This document shows, in pieces, positions 54,229 to 63,516 of a DNA stretch of 64,000 nucleotides. The first letter of the stretch is position 1, and each line of letters begins with the position of its first letter. Under the pieces are notes generated by a model. That model worked only from the letters and a program-made list of their open reading frames with translations. It had not been told where the DNA came from and did no database searches. The stretch spans positions 124,001 to 188,000 of the forward strand of contig JAHJNL010000010.1 in the NCBI GenBank assembly GCA_018820855.1, read 5' to 3'. The translations under genes and the position numbers were made by a program. Source of the DNA: Pseudomonadota bacterium (lineage in GTDB: Bacteria > Desulfobacterota > Desulfobulbia > Desulfobulbales > Desulfocapsaceae).

Positions 54229-55440
54229 ATCGGAGCATCGTGCTGTGCAAAATGCGGGGCCTGTTCGGCGGTCTGTCCGGTTTATCGGGCAAGCGGCTGG
54301 GAAGCCCATACTTCCAGGGGAAAACTCCATCTCCTGGAGGCTATGGGCCTTGCCGACAGCAGCCCTGTCTTTGTAGATATCTTCTCCGCCTGTCTGCTCT
54401 GTGGCGCCTGCAGCGCAGTCTGTCCTCGGCAGATCAATGTCTGCCGGGAGCTGGTGGCCGCTCGCGCCACCTTTTCATCTCTTGCCGGACCTCATGGCTA
54501 TGAGAAATTTCTGGCCCGTAAACTCCTTGATTATCCTGCCGGTCTGAATGGACTCCGTATTCTTGGCCGTGCAGGAGAGAAGCTGCTGGGGGCACGTCTT
54601 CCTAAAGACTCCGGGCTCAGGCTGCGTCTGGCACAGTTTTCCGAGGATGCTTTTACCTCTCTTGCACGGGAGAAAGGTCTGTCTGCTCCGTTAACAGGAG
54701 AACCTCTTACCTGGTTTCCGGGGTGTGCTTCCCGGTATCTCTTTCCTGATATGCTCTCTTCCTGCCGGTCTCTGCTGGCTGGCTCCGGTTACTCCCTGAA
54801 CCTCCCTGGCGAGTTGGCCTGTTGCGGCCTTGCTGCCTGGGCGGCTGGAGATATGGAGGGGGCAAGAAAGAGCGGGCGCAGGAATATTCAAATCCTGGAA
54901 GCGAGTGAAGGACCTGTTCTGGTCTCCTGTGCCTCCTGTTTTGCCCATCTTGGCCACTATCCTGAACTTTTTGCAGACCAGGGGGAGTGGCAGCAGCGGG
55001 CTGAAAAGGTGGCTTCACGTCTTGTGGAGTTGAGTGTTTTTCTTGCATTACAAAGCGACAGTGAAGAGAAACGCCCTGAACTGTCCGGAGAAAAACTTCG
55101 GGTTTATTACCATGCCCCCTGTCACCTGCGCCATGGCTCTGCAGCCTCTGATCAGGCGCATCGACTCCTTCAGGAAACCGGCAGGGCAGAGGTGCTGGAA
55201 TTGCCCGGCGGCCAGCGCTGCTGCGGCCAGGGCGGGCTGTTTCATGTGGCCCATCCGGAACTTTCCGCTTCCATCCGAGATCAGTTGGTGACAGATGTCC
55301 TGGCCCTGCAGCCGCAGGTGGTTACTTCGACCTGTTCCGGCTGCCTCATGCAGTGGCAACAGGGACTGACTGCGGCAGGGAGCAGGGTCAAGGTCCTGCA
55401 TCTGGCGCAACTCCTGGAGCAGATGACGCAAAAGGGCTGA
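54229..55440 (+). CDS. Glycolate oxidase/lactate-type iron-sulfur protein (GlcF/LldE-like CCG protein)
   Basis: A soluble electron-transfer protein of about 400 residues with two [4Fe-4S] motifs, CAKCGACSAVCP (coded at 54244-54279) and CLLCGACSAVCPRQ (near 54391), and two C-terminal CCG cysteine-rich domains (SCASCFAHLG and CCGQGGLF regions). The first motif lies upstream of the first ATG (54343), so the gene must begin earlier. Between the in-frame TAG at 54133 and 54241 there is no ATG, GTG, TTG or CTG. An AGGAGG at 54214-54219 is ideally spaced for ATC at 54229, which is used here as the provisional start. A sequencing error or frameshift is the alternative. No flavin subunit gene is adjacent, and prfB ends 16 bp before. 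Confidence 0.72.
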   Translation: MGASCCAKCGACSAVCPVYRASGWEAHTSRGKLHLLEAMGLADSSPVFVDIFSACLLCGACSAVCPRQINVCRELVAARATFSSLAGPHGYEKFLARKLLDYPAGLNGLRILGRAGEKLLGARLPKDSGLRLRLAQFSEDAFTSLAREKGLSAPLTGEPLTWFPGCASRYLFPDMLSSCRSLLAGSGYSLNLPGELACCGLAAWAAGDMEGARKSGRRNIQILEASEGPVLVSCASCFAHLGHYPELFADQGEWQQRAEKVASRLVELSVFLALQSDSEEKRPELSGEKLRVYYHAPCHLRHGSAASDQAHRLLQETGRAEVLELPGGQRCCGQGGLFHVAHPELSASIRDQLVTDVLALQPQVVTSTCSGCLMQWQQGLTAAGSRVKVLHLAQLLEQMTQKG

Positions 55441-55612
55441 CCCCGGTTTCTTTCTTTTCCTGTTTCCCCGTCTATATTCTTCCTTGCAGAGAGCGGACAG
55501 GGCGTGTAAGAAAAGGGAATTCAATGTAAAGATGCGTTGTTTGGTACGGGGAAAGAAATGAGAAAAGGGGGCAGGGTTTTTTTTTCCTGCTTGTATTTGA
55601 CAGGGTTTAGCC

Positions 55613-56716
55613 ATGGCGTACACACCGGTCGTAGGGCGTTCCATCCGGCGGCAGCTGGAAAACAGAGAAGAGGAGATCCTTTCTCCCTATGCAGCCTTAA
55701 ATAAAAACTCTGCAGGACGCAGAGTAAAAGAGGAAGATGATGAGCGCGATATCCGTATGCCCTTTCAGCGGGACAGGGATCGCATAACCCATTCCAAGAC
55801 CTTTCGCCGCCTGAAGCATAAAACCCAGGTGTTTCTGGCGCCTGCCGGAGATCACTATCGCACCCGACTTACTCATGTCCTGGAGGTTTCCCAGATTGCC
55901 AGGACCGTTGCTTCGGCCCTCTGTCTGAACAGCTCCCTGACCGAGGCCATCGCCCTGGGACATGATCTGGGCCACACCCCCTTTGGCCACGCCGGAGAGG
56001 CTACTTTGAACGAACTGCATCCGGGCGGCTTCCGTCATTATATCCATAGCCTGCGGGTGGTGGATTTCTTAGAGAACAGGGGCAGGGGCCTGAACCTCAC
56101 CTTCGAGGTCCGCAACGGCATTGTCAAGCATTCCAAAGGCCGCAATGACATCCTGCCCGAGAACAGCTCGGAACTTCCTGAGACTCTGGAAGGCCAGGTA
56201 GTGCGGCTGGCCGACATCATTGCCTATGTCAATCATGACATGGATGATGCTCAGCGTGCCGGTATTCTGAAAGAGGCGGATTTGCCAGCCGATATTCGTT
56301 CCGTCTTAGGTGAACGCCATTCCAAACGAACCGGGGCCATGGTAAGAGATTTGATTATTGAAACCCTGGCGGCAGGAGACGGCAGGCTCCATCTCAGCAA
56401 AAAAATGCTGCAGGCGATCTCCGATCTGAGAATGTTTCTTTATGAAAATGTGTACCGTTTTTATCTGGTGCATGATGAATTTGAAAAGGCCCAGCGTGTC
56501 ATCCGCGATCTGTATGCCTATTTCATGGAAAACGGACTTGGGCATTTTAATGGTCAATCCTGGGAATCGTTGGGGCATGGGTCATGGCCCAGTGAAGATC
56601 TTGCCCATCGCCGTGTCTGTGATTTTATTGCCGGCATGACAGATCGTTACGCCCTGCGTATTTACGAGCAGATTTTTTTGCCTAAACCCTGGAATGCACG
56701 GGGAGTGGCCTTTTAG
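55613..56716 (+). CDS. dgt: Deoxyguanosinetriphosphate triphosphohydrolase-like protein
   Basis: HD-domain hydrolase that removes triphosphate from deoxynucleoside triphosphates. The 367 residues include THVLEVSQIARTVA, the HD pair in GHDLGHTPFGHAGE and a second metal motif around YVNHDMDDA. Length and an N-terminal RRLKHKTQVFLAPAGDHYRTR segment fit the bacterial dGTPase-like type 2 subgroup. It follows the Fe-S gene after 172 bp, an interval without a gene. Confidence 0.9.
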   Translation: MAYTPVVGRSIRRQLENREEEILSPYAALNKNSAGRRVKEEDDERDIRMPFQRDRDRITHSKTFRRLKHKTQVFLAPAGDHYRTRLTHVLEVSQIARTVASALCLNSSLTEAIALGHDLGHTPFGHAGEATLNELHPGGFRHYIHSLRVVDFLENRGRGLNLTFEVRNGIVKHSKGRNDILPENSSELPETLEGQVVRLADIIAYVNHDMDDAQRAGILKEADLPADIRSVLGERHSKRTGAMVRDLIIETLAAGDGRLHLSKKMLQAISDLRMFLYENVYRFYLVHDEFEKAQRVIRDLYAYFMENGLGHFNGQSWESLGHGSWPSEDLAHRRVCDFIAGMTDRYALRIYEQIFLPKPWNARGVAF

Positions 56717-56905
56717 TCTGTGGGGCGGCAGACAAAGATTCGAATCGCTCCACTGCCGTTCAGTATCCGGTTGAGTTCGCATGGCAATCACGAAAGGGAA
56801 GGGACTGAATTCCTTTTGCGTCTTTTGTGAAAATCATTCTGTCTCCCGGCTAAATGAAAATTAATTTAACGTTTACTTAAAAAAAAAAAATCAAATAGTT
56901 GTTTT

Positions 56906-59578
56906 ATGAATAAGAAAGAGACAAACAAGACTCTGGCAAAGAGCTATGAGTTTGATAATGTGGAAGAAAAATGGCTTAAGCGTTGGAATGATGAAGGGTG
57001 CTTCCGGGCGGCCATGGAAGAGGGTAAGCCCTCTTTTTCCATTGTTATTCCTCCGCCTAATGTTACCGGTGTCCTTCATGTTGGCCATGCCCTGAATAAC
57101 ACCATGCAGGATGTGCTGGTACGGTATCATCGCATGTGCGGGGACAATACTCTGTGGGTGCCGGGGACCGATCATGCGGGTATTGCCACCCAGAATGTGG
57201 TCGAGCGGCAGCTGGCCACCGAGGGGAAAGGGCGGCATGACCTGGGCCGTGAAGCATTTATTGAACGGGTCTGGGACTGGCGCAAGGAGAAAGGCGGCAC
57301 CATCATCAACCAGCTCAAACGATTGGGTGCCTCCTGTGACTGGGAGCGAGAGCGCTTCACCATGGATGAGGGACTGTCCACGGCTGTGCGCGAGGTCTTT
57401 GTCCGTCTCTACCATGAAGGTTTGATCTACAAGGGTGACTATATTGTCAACTGGTGTCCTCGCTGTCATACGGCCCTGGCCGATGACGAGGTGGAGCACG
57501 AGGATAAAAAAGGAAAACTCTATCATATCCGCTACCCCTTTGCCGATGGTTCCGGTCATGTGGTGGTGGCCACCACCCGGCCTGAGACCATGCTGGGCGA
57601 TACCGGCGTGGCCGTACATCCCGATGATGAGCGCTACAGCCATCTGGCGGATACGGGCATCAAACTTCCCCTCACAGATCGTGTTATTCCTGTGGTCTTT
57701 GACCATCACGTGCAGAAGGATTTCGGTACCGGGGCCCTGAAGGTCACTCCGGCCCATGATCGTGATGACTACGAGATAGGTATTCGCCATTCCCTGGAGA
57801 TCATGAAGGTCATGGATGATCATGGGGTGATGAACGAAAAGGCCGGGGCCTATGCCGGACTGGATCGTTTTGACTGCCGGAAGAAGATTGTGGCGGACCT
57901 GGAAGAGCAGGGCTTTCTCGATAAGATTGAAGACTATGACCATGCCGTGGGCCAGTGTTATCGCTGTGCGACGGTGGTGGAACCCACTACCTCTCTGCAG
58001 TGGTTTGTCTCTGTTCGTCCCCTGGCCGACAAGGCTGTTGCGGCCGTACGGGATGGCCGCATCAATATCTATCCCAAGACCTGGTATAACACCTTCTATT
58101 CCTGGATGGATAATATCCGTGACTGGTGTATCTCCCGCCAGATCTGGTGGGGACACCGTATCCCGGCCTGGACCTGCATGGACTGCGGCGAGTTGATGGT
58201 GGAATCTGTTGATCCCGACAGTTGCTCAAAATGTGGTTCTGTCAACCTGGAACAGGAAAAAGATGTCCTGGATACCTGGTTTTCATCTGCCCTTTGGCCC
58301 TTTTCCACCATGGGCTGGCCGGAGAAGACAAAAGAACTCGAATTCTTCTATCCCACCTCGGTTCTGATTACCTCCTTTGACATCCTCTTTTTCTGGGTGG
58401 CAAGGATGATGATGATGGGCCTCCATTTTATGGATGAGGTGCCGTTTAAAGACGTTTACCTTCATGCCCTGGTGCGGGATAAGCATGGGAAGAAGATGTC
58501 AAAGTCCACCGGCAATGTCATCGATCCTTTGGAAATCATGGGACAGTACGGCACCGATGCCATGCGCTTTACTCTCACCGCCTTTGCTGCACAGGGGCGT
58601 GAGATCAAGCTGGACGAGGAGAGGATCGAGGGATATCGCTATTTCATCAACAAGATCTGGAATGCGGCCCGTTTTGCCCTGATGCATGTGGAGGAGTGTG
58701 ATCCACAGATTACAGATGTGGTGAATAGCCACAAGGATCTCCCGCTGGTTCACCGCTGGATCCTGAGCAGGACATCAAAAACCACTGCCGAAGTACGCCG
58801 CTCCCTGGATGAGTACCGTTTTAACGATGCAGCGTCTCTGCTCTACCAGTTTGTCTGGCATGAATTCTGTGACTGGTACCTGGAATGGATCAAGGCGGAT
58901 CTCTTCAGTGCGGACGAAGTGCTGCGCGATCAGGCCAGAGGCGTTCTGCTCCATGTCCTGGAGACCATCCTCAAGCTCATCCATCCCATCACTCCTTTTG
59001 TCACCGAAGAGATCTGGAGTGTGCTTCCCGGTGACCGATCGGTGCTTATGACCAGCGATTATCCAGTTGCTGTGGATGCATGGCAGGATGCGGAGGCAGA
59101 GGGACAGATGGAGCTGCTCATGGGGATTATTACCGGAATTCGTAATATTCGCGCCGAGGCAGATGTCCATCCTTCGGCCAAGATCGATGCCTTTGTCCTC
59201 TGCGACGACGCGGTCAAGGCCCAGCTCATTCGTTCTTTTACTGCAGCCATCTCTGCCATGACCCGTCTTGAATCCCTCAGCGTCGAGGCGGAGGGAGCAA
59301 AACCCAGCGATGCGGCCACCTATATCTTTCAGGATATCGAGATGTATGTCCCTCTCAAGGGCCTGGTGGATGTGAATAAGGAGCGGGAAAAACTTGGACG
59401 GGAGCGGAAGAAGATCGAGGGTTCCCTCAAACAGATCAACGGCAAGCTGACCAATGCAAAATTCCTGGCTAACGCCCCTGCGGAAATTGTAGAAAAAGAG
59501 CAGGGCAAAAAGGCGGAGCTTGAGGCCACCCTGGCCAAGATCGCTGAATCGGAAAGGAGGCTGGAAGAGATTGGATAG
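56906..59578 (+). CDS. valS: Valyl-tRNA synthetase
   Basis: Class Ia synthetase of 890 residues charging tRNA-Val. HIGH appears as PPNVTGVLHVGHALN near residue 47 and KMSKS as GKKMSKSTGN near residue 530. The editing domain CP1 lies between them with TTRPETMLGDTGVAV. The C-terminal coiled coil is Lys/Glu-rich (EKEQGKKAELEATLAKIAESERRLEEI). No Shine-Dalgarno is evident before the ATG, which follows an A/T-rich leader (56717-56905). Its 3' end overlaps nadC by 8 bp. Confidence 0.97.
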   Translation: MNKKETNKTLAKSYEFDNVEEKWLKRWNDEGCFRAAMEEGKPSFSIVIPPPNVTGVLHVGHALNNTMQDVLVRYHRMCGDNTLWVPGTDHAGIATQNVVERQLATEGKGRHDLGREAFIERVWDWRKEKGGTIINQLKRLGASCDWERERFTMDEGLSTAVREVFVRLYHEGLIYKGDYIVNWCPRCHTALADDEVEHEDKKGKLYHIRYPFADGSGHVVVATTRPETMLGDTGVAVHPDDERYSHLADTGIKLPLTDRVIPVVFDHHVQKDFGTGALKVTPAHDRDDYEIGIRHSLEIMKVMDDHGVMNEKAGAYAGLDRFDCRKKIVADLEEQGFLDKIEDYDHAVGQCYRCATVVEPTTSLQWFVSVRPLADKAVAAVRDGRINIYPKTWYNTFYSWMDNIRDWCISRQIWWGHRIPAWTCMDCGELMVESVDPDSCSKCGSVNLEQEKDVLDTWFSSALWPFSTMGWPEKTKELEFFYPTSVLITSFDILFFWVARMMMMGLHFMDEVPFKDVYLHALVRDKHGKKMSKSTGNVIDPLEIMGQYGTDAMRFTLTAFAAQGREIKLDEERIEGYRYFINKIWNAARFALMHVEECDPQITDVVNSHKDLPLVHRWILSRTSKTTAEVRRSLDEYRFNDAASLLYQFVWHEFCDWYLEWIKADLFSADEVLRDQARGVLLHVLETILKLIHPITPFVTEEIWSVLPGDRSVLMTSDYPVAVDAWQDAEAEGQMELLMGIITGIRNIRAEADVHPSAKIDAFVLCDDAVKAQLIRSFTAAISAMTRLESLSVEAEGAKPSDAATYIFQDIEMYVPLKGLVDVNKEREKLGRERKKIEGSLKQINGKLTNAKFLANAPAEIVEKEQGKKAELEATLAKIAESERRLEEIG

Positions 59579-60407
59579 ATCGCAACTGCATCGTATGCTT
59601 CGCTCCTTCCTCCAGGAAGATATTGGGCACGGAGATCTCAGCAGTGAGCCCCTCTTTACCCGGGGGGAGCAGGGGCGTGCCCGCCTTGAGGCCAGAGAGC
59701 CTCTGGTGGCAGCCGGAGCCGAAGCCGTGGCTGCTGAAGTTTTTCGTCTGCAGAACCCGGAGATCCTTGTCAGTGGAGCCGTTGCTGATGGAACCATGCT
59801 TTCAGCCGGAGACAGCCTGTTTACGGTGAGCGGGCCCGTGGTTGATCTGCTCAAGGCGGAGCGGGTGGCCCTGAACCTTCTCCAGCGTCTCTGTGGTATT
59901 GCCTCCCTAACCGCTCGTTTTGTGGAGAAGACCAAGCTCTATCCTGTGCGTATCACTGATACCCGGAAGACCACTCCCGGGCTGCGTATGCTGGAAAAAT
60001 ATGCGGTACGGGTGGGCGGAGGATACAATCATCGTTTCAACCTCAGTGACGGGGTGCTGGTCAAAGATAATCATATTGCTGCCTGCGGTTCTCTGACCAG
60101 AGCTGTGGAGATCCTGCGGGAGTCAATTCCTCACACCATCCGTATCGAGGTGGAGACCGACACCCTGGATCAGGTCCGTGAATGTCTGGACTGCGCTGTA
60201 GATATCATCATGCTCGACAACATGGATCTGGAGAGCCTGAAACAGGCCGTGCTCCTGATTGATGGAAGAGCCCTGATCGAGGCCTCCGGCGGAGTGAATC
60301 TTGAAACAGTGGCAGCCATTGCCGCCACCGGTGTGGATATCATTTCTGTTGGTGCGCTCACCCATTCTGCCCCTTCCTGTGATATCGGAATGGATTGGCA
60401 GTCCTGA
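59571..60407 (+). CDS. nadC: Nicotinate-nucleotide pyrophosphorylase (carboxylating)
   Basis: Quinolinate phosphoribosyltransferase in de novo NAD synthesis. The TTG at 59571 is chosen because AAAGGAGG sits 10 bp upstream and it gives the usual length, 278 residues; an open frame further upstream lies within valS. Motifs: EDIGHGDLSSEPL at the N terminus, LQRLCGIASLTARF, TRKTTPGLRMLEKYAV and the GGGYNHRFNLSDGVLVKDNH active-site region. The start lies inside the 3' end of valS, which links translation of the two. Confidence 0.95.
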   Translation: MDRSQLHRMLRSFLQEDIGHGDLSSEPLFTRGEQGRARLEAREPLVAAGAEAVAAEVFRLQNPEILVSGAVADGTMLSAGDSLFTVSGPVVDLLKAERVALNLLQRLCGIASLTARFVEKTKLYPVRITDTRKTTPGLRMLEKYAVRVGGGYNHRFNLSDGVLVKDNHIAACGSLTRAVEILRESIPHTIRIEVETDTLDQVRECLDCAVDIIMLDNMDLESLKQAVLLIDGRALIEASGGVNLETVAAIAATGVDIISVGALTHSAPSCDIGMDWQS

Positions 60408-60580
60408 TTTGATTGTGTTGTCAGTTTTTTCGTATCCACCTGAAGAGTTATAAAATTTCTTGATTATTTTGGGCTAAGTGTGCCATACTGAAAGATATGT
60501 AAGAGGTAAATGCAGGCTGCATTGTTTTTTTTTACGGGAAAAGATGAAGAGAATACCAGTCCAGAGAAAGGAATCGAATT

Positions 60581-61372
60581 ATGCGTTGTCCTAAATGTGG
60601 TTACATTTCATTTGATCATATAACTACCTGTCTGAAGTGTAATAAAGACATTTCAGAAGGAGTTGAAGTGGAAGGAACAACCTATCACGCTGCAGCACCC
60701 TCGTTTCTTCGTGTGCCTTTAAAGAGTGATGTCGAGGAGGGTCTGCAGACTGAGGGATTCGAAGATGATGATTTTGAGTTTTCCGATCCGGATCTCGAAG
60801 TTCTCAGTGATGAGGGTGAAGATCTTGATTTTGCCGACAGCGATGAGGTCGAGGCCGATATTTCCATAAAAGAGGTGGATGGGGATATTGATTTCCAACT
60901 TGAGGCCGAGGAAGAACTCGACGAAGAAGGGTTTGATTTTGATTTTGACGAGGAAGAGGCGGCTGTTGCCCCTGGCCTGGAAAAGGAGGAACAGTTTTCC
61001 TTTTCTGTTCCTGAGGAGTTGGCTGATATCTCCGATCTGGCACCTCCTGTAAAAACGAAGGTCAGTCCTGCTGCCTCCGGCGGTGGCATGGAACTGTCCC
61101 TTGATGATGATATGAACCTCGATGACAGCCTGGATCTTGATGGTCTTGATCTTGATCTCGGTCTGGGTGCTATTGATGGTGGAGCAGATGCGGGTTCTCT
61201 GTCTCTGTCCCTGGATGATATCGATCTGTCCGAAGCGGATATCAGCATCGACAGTGGTGAATTGGACGGGGTGAACATGGATCTGGACCTTGATGGTTTA
61301 GACGATAATATCAAGACTGAAAAAGAAAAATCTTCAGGGAGCCTGGATGGTCTTTCGCTTTCTTTGGATTAG
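60581..61372 (+). CDS. Zinc-ribbon protein with long acidic Asp/Glu/Leu-rich region
   Basis: A 263-residue protein. Residues 1-25 form a zinc ribbon (CPKCGY then CLKCNKD). The rest is highly acidic, with repeated DLD/ELD elements such as SLDLDGLDLDLGLGAIDGG and SLSLDDIDLSEADISI, and no predicted membrane segment. The composition suggests disorder or a metal- or DNA-mimicking acidic surface. Zinc ribbon plus acidic tail proteins occur in deltaproteobacteria without known role. It stands alone between nadC and tRNA-Phe, and no function can be assigned. Confidence 0.6.
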   Translation: MRCPKCGYISFDHITTCLKCNKDISEGVEVEGTTYHAAAPSFLRVPLKSDVEEGLQTEGFEDDDFEFSDPDLEVLSDEGEDLDFADSDEVEADISIKEVDGDIDFQLEAEEELDEEGFDFDFDEEEAAVAPGLEKEEQFSFSVPEELADISDLAPPVKTKVSPAASGGGMELSLDDDMNLDDSLDLDGLDLDLGLGAIDGGADAGSLSLSLDDIDLSEADISIDSGELDGVNMDLDLDGLDDNIKTEKEKSSGSLDGLSLSLD

Positions 61373-61393
61373 GTTTTGATAAGAGAAAATCTG

Positions 61394-61422
61394 TTGACAC
61401 GCAAGAGAATGTTGTGTAGATA
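61394..61422 (+). promoter_or_regulatory. Sigma-70 promoter of tRNA-Phe
   Basis: TTGACA at 61394-61399 and TAGATA at 61417-61422 with a 17-bp spacer, 17 bp before the tRNA. Confidence 0.7.
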
Positions 61423-61438
61423 GCAGTGCATACAAGGT

Positions 61439-61514
<76 letters not shown>

Positions 61515-61524
61515 CTATGATTTC

Positions 61525-61558
61525 AATGGGTTAAGTCATTAATTTGGCTTAACCCATT
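61525..61558 (+). terminator. Hairpin after tRNA-Phe
   Basis: A perfect 11-bp stem, AATGGGTTAAG and CTTAACCCATT, with a 12-nt loop and two more T. It is probably the terminator of tRNA-Phe. Confidence 0.7.
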
Positions 61559-61575
61559 TTGCGTTTCAGCCCTGT

Positions 61576-61597
61576 TTTGCCCAAAATTTGCCCAAAA
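61576..61597. repeat. Tandem 11-bp direct repeat
   Basis: Two exact copies of TTTGCCCAAAA, back to back, between the tRNA and the end of the integrase gene. Such repeats are often arm-type binding sites for tyrosine integrases; this role is inferred from position. Confidence 0.75.
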
Positions 61598-61612
61598 TGG
61601 TTCTAGCCATGT

Positions 61613-62899
61613 CTACTCATGGCTACTTATCGCATCAGAATAGATCTGATTCAGTGCTTTTCCATCATGATTATTCACCGCATTCTTGAGATACTTGGTG
61701 TAAACTTTGATGATCATGTCGGTGTCTCTATGCCCCATGATATGAGCAATCCATAACGGGTTTTCGCCGAGACTGAGAGCTGTAGTTGCAAAGCTGTGCC
61801 GGGTCTGAATCATTGGTCGATACTGGATATCAGCATTCTTCAGCGCTGGGCGCCAGACTCTGTTGCTCAAGTTGGCATGATTGAGCTGTTCTCCAGTGGT
61901 TGTGCAAAATAGGTATTTGCTTTCAAGCATCTCGCAAATCTTCTTCTGTTTTAACAGGGCTTCTTTCATTACTGGAAGCAACTGTAGTGTCCTCCTGCTG
62001 TATTTATTTTTTGTTTTACCTTCAACTCTAAGGCCTTGTTCGTCAAGCGTCATAGCCCTACTGATCTGAATAGTGTTTTTCGACCAGTCAATATCTTTAA
62101 GCTTCAGAGCCATTTGTTCGCCTTGCCGCAATCCTGAACAGAATGCAAATTGGAAGTATGGTTTCCAATGTTTCGGGAGAACGGAAATAATAAGCTTTTG
62201 CTCCTTGATATCAAACGGGTTGACCTGGGCAGTATGATCCTCCTCACCAAGCTTTGTGTAGGCAAAAAATGGATCATACATTCGTCCCCAGTTATACCTG
62301 ATGGAAGCACGTTTACAGATCATTTTTAATGGCACCATGCACTTGTTGATGGTCTTGTTACTGATGGTCTTATTTTTGAAGCGTTGCCGCCTTGCCCATG
62401 ACACGAATTCATCTAGTACTCCAGCATTGATACCATCAAAAGAACGCTCTCCAAAAAACGGAACAAGGTATAATGTTAGATGGCTTTTGTACCCGAGAAG
62501 AGTACGTTCTGTTACACGCCTTGAATCTTTTAGGATTTGGTACCATTCCCAGGCATAGTCCTTAAAGAGGACATTGTCCGGTTGAAGATCCCTGCCAGGT
62601 AACATGCTTTCCCTCTGGCTGAAGTAGACAGCTTTTTTGCTTTTGGGGAAGACTGTTGCAAAATTAAATGTCCCTTTGTCTATCGCCACTGTGATGCTGT
62701 CTAGCTGTGCGCGGACTATCTTCATGTTCGTTTGGTTCCAAATTAAGCCTGACGGTTCCCTGATACGCTCGTCGAGATAGTAGAAGTCGACGTATACCTT
62801 GTTGTTAATCTTACGCACAGATCCCTGTCTGTTTTTATTTACCCCAGACTTCCTCGCTTGATAAGATTGTCTGTTTCGATTCTCTATATTTATTGTCAT
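61613..62899 (-). CDS. int: Tyrosine recombinase / phage-type integrase
   Basis: Site-specific recombinase of about 428 residues from the ATG at 62899; a GTG at 62923 is possible. The N-terminal arm-binding region resembles DUF3596 (GSVRKINNKVYVDFYYLDERI). A core-binding SAM-like domain (about 120-220) precedes the catalytic domain. Catalytic Arg is in CSGLRQGEQ, the Arg-His pair in QTRHSFATTAL (the usual first His of HxLR is replaced by Ile, as in some phage integrases), His in GHRDTD and the nucleophile Tyr in KVYTKYL. It points towards tRNA-Phe. Confidence 0.93.
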   Translation of the reverse strand: MTINIENRNRQSYQARKSGVNKNRQGSVRKINNKVYVDFYYLDERIREPSGLIWNQTNMKIVRAQLDSITVAIDKGTFNFATVFPKSKKAVYFSQRESMLPGRDLQPDNVLFKDYAWEWYQILKDSRRVTERTLLGYKSHLTLYLVPFFGERSFDGINAGVLDEFVSWARRQRFKNKTISNKTINKCMVPLKMICKRASIRYNWGRMYDPFFAYTKLGEEDHTAQVNPFDIKEQKLIISVLPKHWKPYFQFAFCSGLRQGEQMALKLKDIDWSKNTIQISRAMTLDEQGLRVEGKTKNKYSRRTLQLLPVMKEALLKQKKICEMLESKYLFCTTTGEQLNHANLSNRVWRPALKNADIQYRPMIQTRHSFATTALSLGENPLWIAHIMGHRDTDMIIKVYTKYLKNAVNNHDGKALNQIYSDAISSHE

Positions 62900-63231
62900 T
62901 GCTATGGTCCCTTCATATCGCACCTCCCTGTTGCATTAATTAATAATAACATGAGGGGTTGTAAGTATAAAGACGTTATTTCAAGTGATTATATTGTTTC
63001 GCGGGCCTCTTGTTGTATGGGGCTTCGGCGTGATTGGGCTGGGGAAGGTGCATTGTTTTAAGCCTTGTTTTCTCTTTCAAAACGGTGTCATTTCCATGAC
63101 CGAAAGCTCAACCACATCATCCTTGCATTTCTTTGACAGTTTGTTCTCCCATCCTGGTCTGACTATTGAGAAAATAGTGAGACCAGGATAAATTATGTTC
63201 TTACCATGTAGCCTTACAACGGTTGCTAATG
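62900..63231. other. 332-bp intergenic region in the island
   Basis: No gene was seen between the integrase start and the end of the helix-turn-helix gene. It contains the long inverted repeat at 63151-63189. Confidence 0.3.
63151..63189. repeat. Near-perfect 17-bp inverted repeat
   Basis: ATCCTGGTCTGACTATT at 63151-63167 and its reverse complement at 63173-63189 match at 16 of 17 positions with a 5-nt loop. It lies between the integrase and the helix-turn-helix gene. There is no T run on the minus strand. Confidence 0.88.
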
Positions 63232-63504
63232 TCAGATATTGATCCTTCCTACTAGGGGACTCGTCGCCTGAGGATTAGCAGTAGATGGAGGCGTGTCGGC
63301 TGTCGTATTCGTCGCATCTGAAACAGAAATCTCACCTTCAATCCAACCTTGAATGGCATCCCATTTGAATAACAGCTTTTTGGGGGTAGGTTTGAAGTAG
63401 TGTACTTGCCGTACAAGAATCTTCTGGTGAATAAGGTTATAAATCGATTGTTTGCTGTATTTGATACGCGAGCTCAATTCGTTAATCGTGATATATTCTT
63501 CCAT
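63232..63504 (-). CDS. AlpA/excisionase-type helix-turn-helix protein
   Basis: A 90-residue protein with an N-terminal MerR-like winged helix (ITINELSSRIKYSKQSIYNL) and KLLFKWDAIQGWIEG, the form of excisionase-family and AlpA regulators. The tail (about 60-90) is Thr/Ala/Pro-rich. Upstream of the integrase on the same strand, it probably controls excision or integrase expression. It is separated from the next gene by 12 bp. Confidence 0.75.
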   Translation of the reverse strand: MEEYITINELSSRIKYSKQSIYNLIHQKILVRQVHYFKPTPKKLLFKWDAIQGWIEGEISVSDATNTTADTPPSTANPQATSPLVGRINI

Positions 63505-63516
63505 GATATAGTCTCC

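Noticed and set aside
54240-54503. GTG-started 87-residue frame at the beginning of the Fe-S gene
   Set aside because: The frame reading the CxxCxxCxxxCP cluster is a different one; this frame has no family features.
56891-58156. 421-residue minus-strand frame opposite valS
   Set aside because: It covers HIGH and the editing domain of ValS in antisense; no supporting features.
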